Positions 62,553 through 64,000 of a DNA stretch of 64,000 bases are shown here, piece by piece. This DNA comes from Hirudinaria manillensis (Eukaryota; Annelida; Clitellata; Hirudinida; Hirudinidae). The stretch's first letter is position 1. Every line of letters starts with the position of its first letter. Made by a program: the position numbers and the translations under genes. The notes beneath the pieces were generated by a model, which was not told the origin of the DNA, did not search any database, and worked only from the letters and a program-made list of their open reading frames with translations. Where the stretch lies: positions 8,091,501 through 8,155,500 of the forward strand of contig CM067529.1 of NCBI GenBank assembly GCA_034509925.1. Direction: 5' to 3'.

Positions 62553-64000
62553 GTAGGTGACCTGGGCATCTGATTTGGCCATTTTGATAATGGCTGAGGA
62601 TGTGTAGGGATTGTTTAATTCCATTTTTATATTTCATTTCTTGATATATATTTGTAAATTTGTAATTGGAAATTTATTAAATATATTGAACCATTGAAAT
62701 ACCATATCTACATTTTAAGAATGATTGGAAATACCAAATTTATGGAAGTTCTCAATAACTTCTACAAAGGTCAACTGTACTTTTTAACGTTTGGATATTG
62801 CTTTGAACCTCACCTGCCAGGATTTAGCATTTATTTATGTATTCCACTTATTGTACAAGATCCACTCATCAGGGTGTTCTTTATCATGTATTTAACTTTT
62901 TTGGGTTGTCACCTGAGATGGAAACTTTAAAAACAAGGATTCTTTTTTCAAAAGGTTTTAGAAATTCACTGATAAATGATAGGAAATCTAATAAAACTGA
63001 GTGCAAAGACTGTTGAATTGACATATAAAATTAAAAAATTTTCTGCTACGTCTGAGCTATGATAATGATGACGAATTAAAAATCTTAGGATAGGATATTA
63101 AAAATATCGGATAGCATTCATGTTTCAAATGACATTCACAAAAGAAGTTTTTGATGTATAGCTAACACAGGAGGATTCTTAAAGAATCACAAATCATTAA
63201 GCTTGGCTATTGTTTGAACAAAATCTATCTGGAGATTTTGACCTATGATTTAATGCTTGATTCTTGGACTGGAAGAGCTAAAAGCTTAGAAAAGCAATGA
63301 GCAAGGATTTCTTGGTTACTTTTTCATTGAAATTCTTTCATTGCTAAAAACTGAATGGAAATGATTACATCAAGAAGAGAAGATTTGTTTATATGTTGTC
63401 TCTGGTTCGTGTGCTCTAAAAAGTTGTGAATTTCTGATACATTGGTTTGTTTCAAACAATATTTATGGCCAAGATGTTTATCAAAATTAAGAAGATGTTG
63501 TGGAAATTTATAATACTTTGGATTCACCCGTTCATCCAATTCATCTACTAGAGTATCCATTGTGCCTACTAATAAAGTTCTGATAATAATTCCTGAAGTC
63601 AGTTCCTCAAATAACAAATGGTTTGATGGTGATGTTGATCTTGAATTGGCTTAGAGGGAGTTTTGAAGATTCTCAAAAGACTTAGGGCAAAAACTTTAAC
63701 ATTTAAAGATGAGGATAACAGCATTTGTCGAGGAGATTCTGCTTTATATTCATATAAAGGGACCCAATAAAACTTTTTTTGGGAGAATCTGGGAAATAAT
63801 GAATTTGAGAAATGGAATCAAAGTGAGGACATAAAAGTCTTTGTTAGGTACACATTGAAATCAACAAATCTCTTGTCGATAATTGCTTATTGATTTATTT
63901 ATGGATTAGAATTTCATGTATTTATGGAGGATAGCATCACAACTGGGAATGAGGATCTTTTGGTCTGTTGGCCTGAGGAAAAAGGTGAACAGGTGCATCC
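62553..64000. other. APLF intron sequence to the window end
   Basis: No further APLF exon is evident. GAACAG|GTGCATCC at the very end (about 63989-64000) could be the next acceptor. The plus-strand frame 62694-62930 and minus-strand frame 63617-63324 show no family resemblance. Confidence 0.35.

Overview
The window is intron-rich, AT-rich animal nuclear DNA. It carries metazoan gene families (plakin, synaptotagmin, COG3, adhesion GPCR, JARID2-like, APLF), mostly short exons, introns of tens of bp to about 4 kb, and very many microsatellites (TAA/ATT, GAT/ATC, TGGA, ATAAT). The peptides look like those of a lophotrochozoan invertebrate such as an annelid or mollusc. That is an impression, not a proof.

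I rebuilt gene models by hand from conserved peptides plus GT/AG sites with matching phase. Six closed models on the minus strand each sum to a multiple of three. In ascending coordinates they are: a compact 698-aa plakin-type protein (1752-17817); a 246-aa degenerate AGC-type kinase (20088-23269); a 368-aa synaptotagmin with two C2 domains and a cysteine cluster in place of a visible membrane helix (23610-26918); COG3, 825 aa in 22 exons (28225-35585); a 1135-aa adhesion GPCR in 21 exons (36825-49151); and a 961-aa protein carrying the JARID2 PRC2-binding N-terminus but no ARID or JmjC domain (53297-58042). On the plus strand, the 5' part of APLF (from 61557) starts 3.5 kb away, divergent from the JARID2-like gene, and runs off the window.

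Mobile DNA: a GC-rich, frameshifted non-LTR retrotransposon of the restriction-like-endonuclease type sits antisense in a GPCR intron (about 41874-45633), and its 3' end runs into a TAA repeat. A decayed Tc1/mariner-type transposase lies at 5160-5892. Two diverged copies of one interspersed repeat lie near 6.06-6.24 kb and 58.98-59.12 kb.

Other signals: two tandem arrays of AGGTCA half-sites (DR1 x3 and DR4 x4) in plakin introns, a 19-bp palindromic minisatellite in COG3, a 100-bp higher-order period inside a TGGA array, and a plus-strand TATA/donor pair at 50.2 kb with no recognised gene behind it.

The strongest candidate for something undescribed is the JARID2-like protein. It keeps the ubiquitin-interacting helix, the AQRKFA histone-mimic site and the TEDF...LCLRG motif, and ends at an acidic tail. 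The GPCR with three chitin-binding-like domains comes next.
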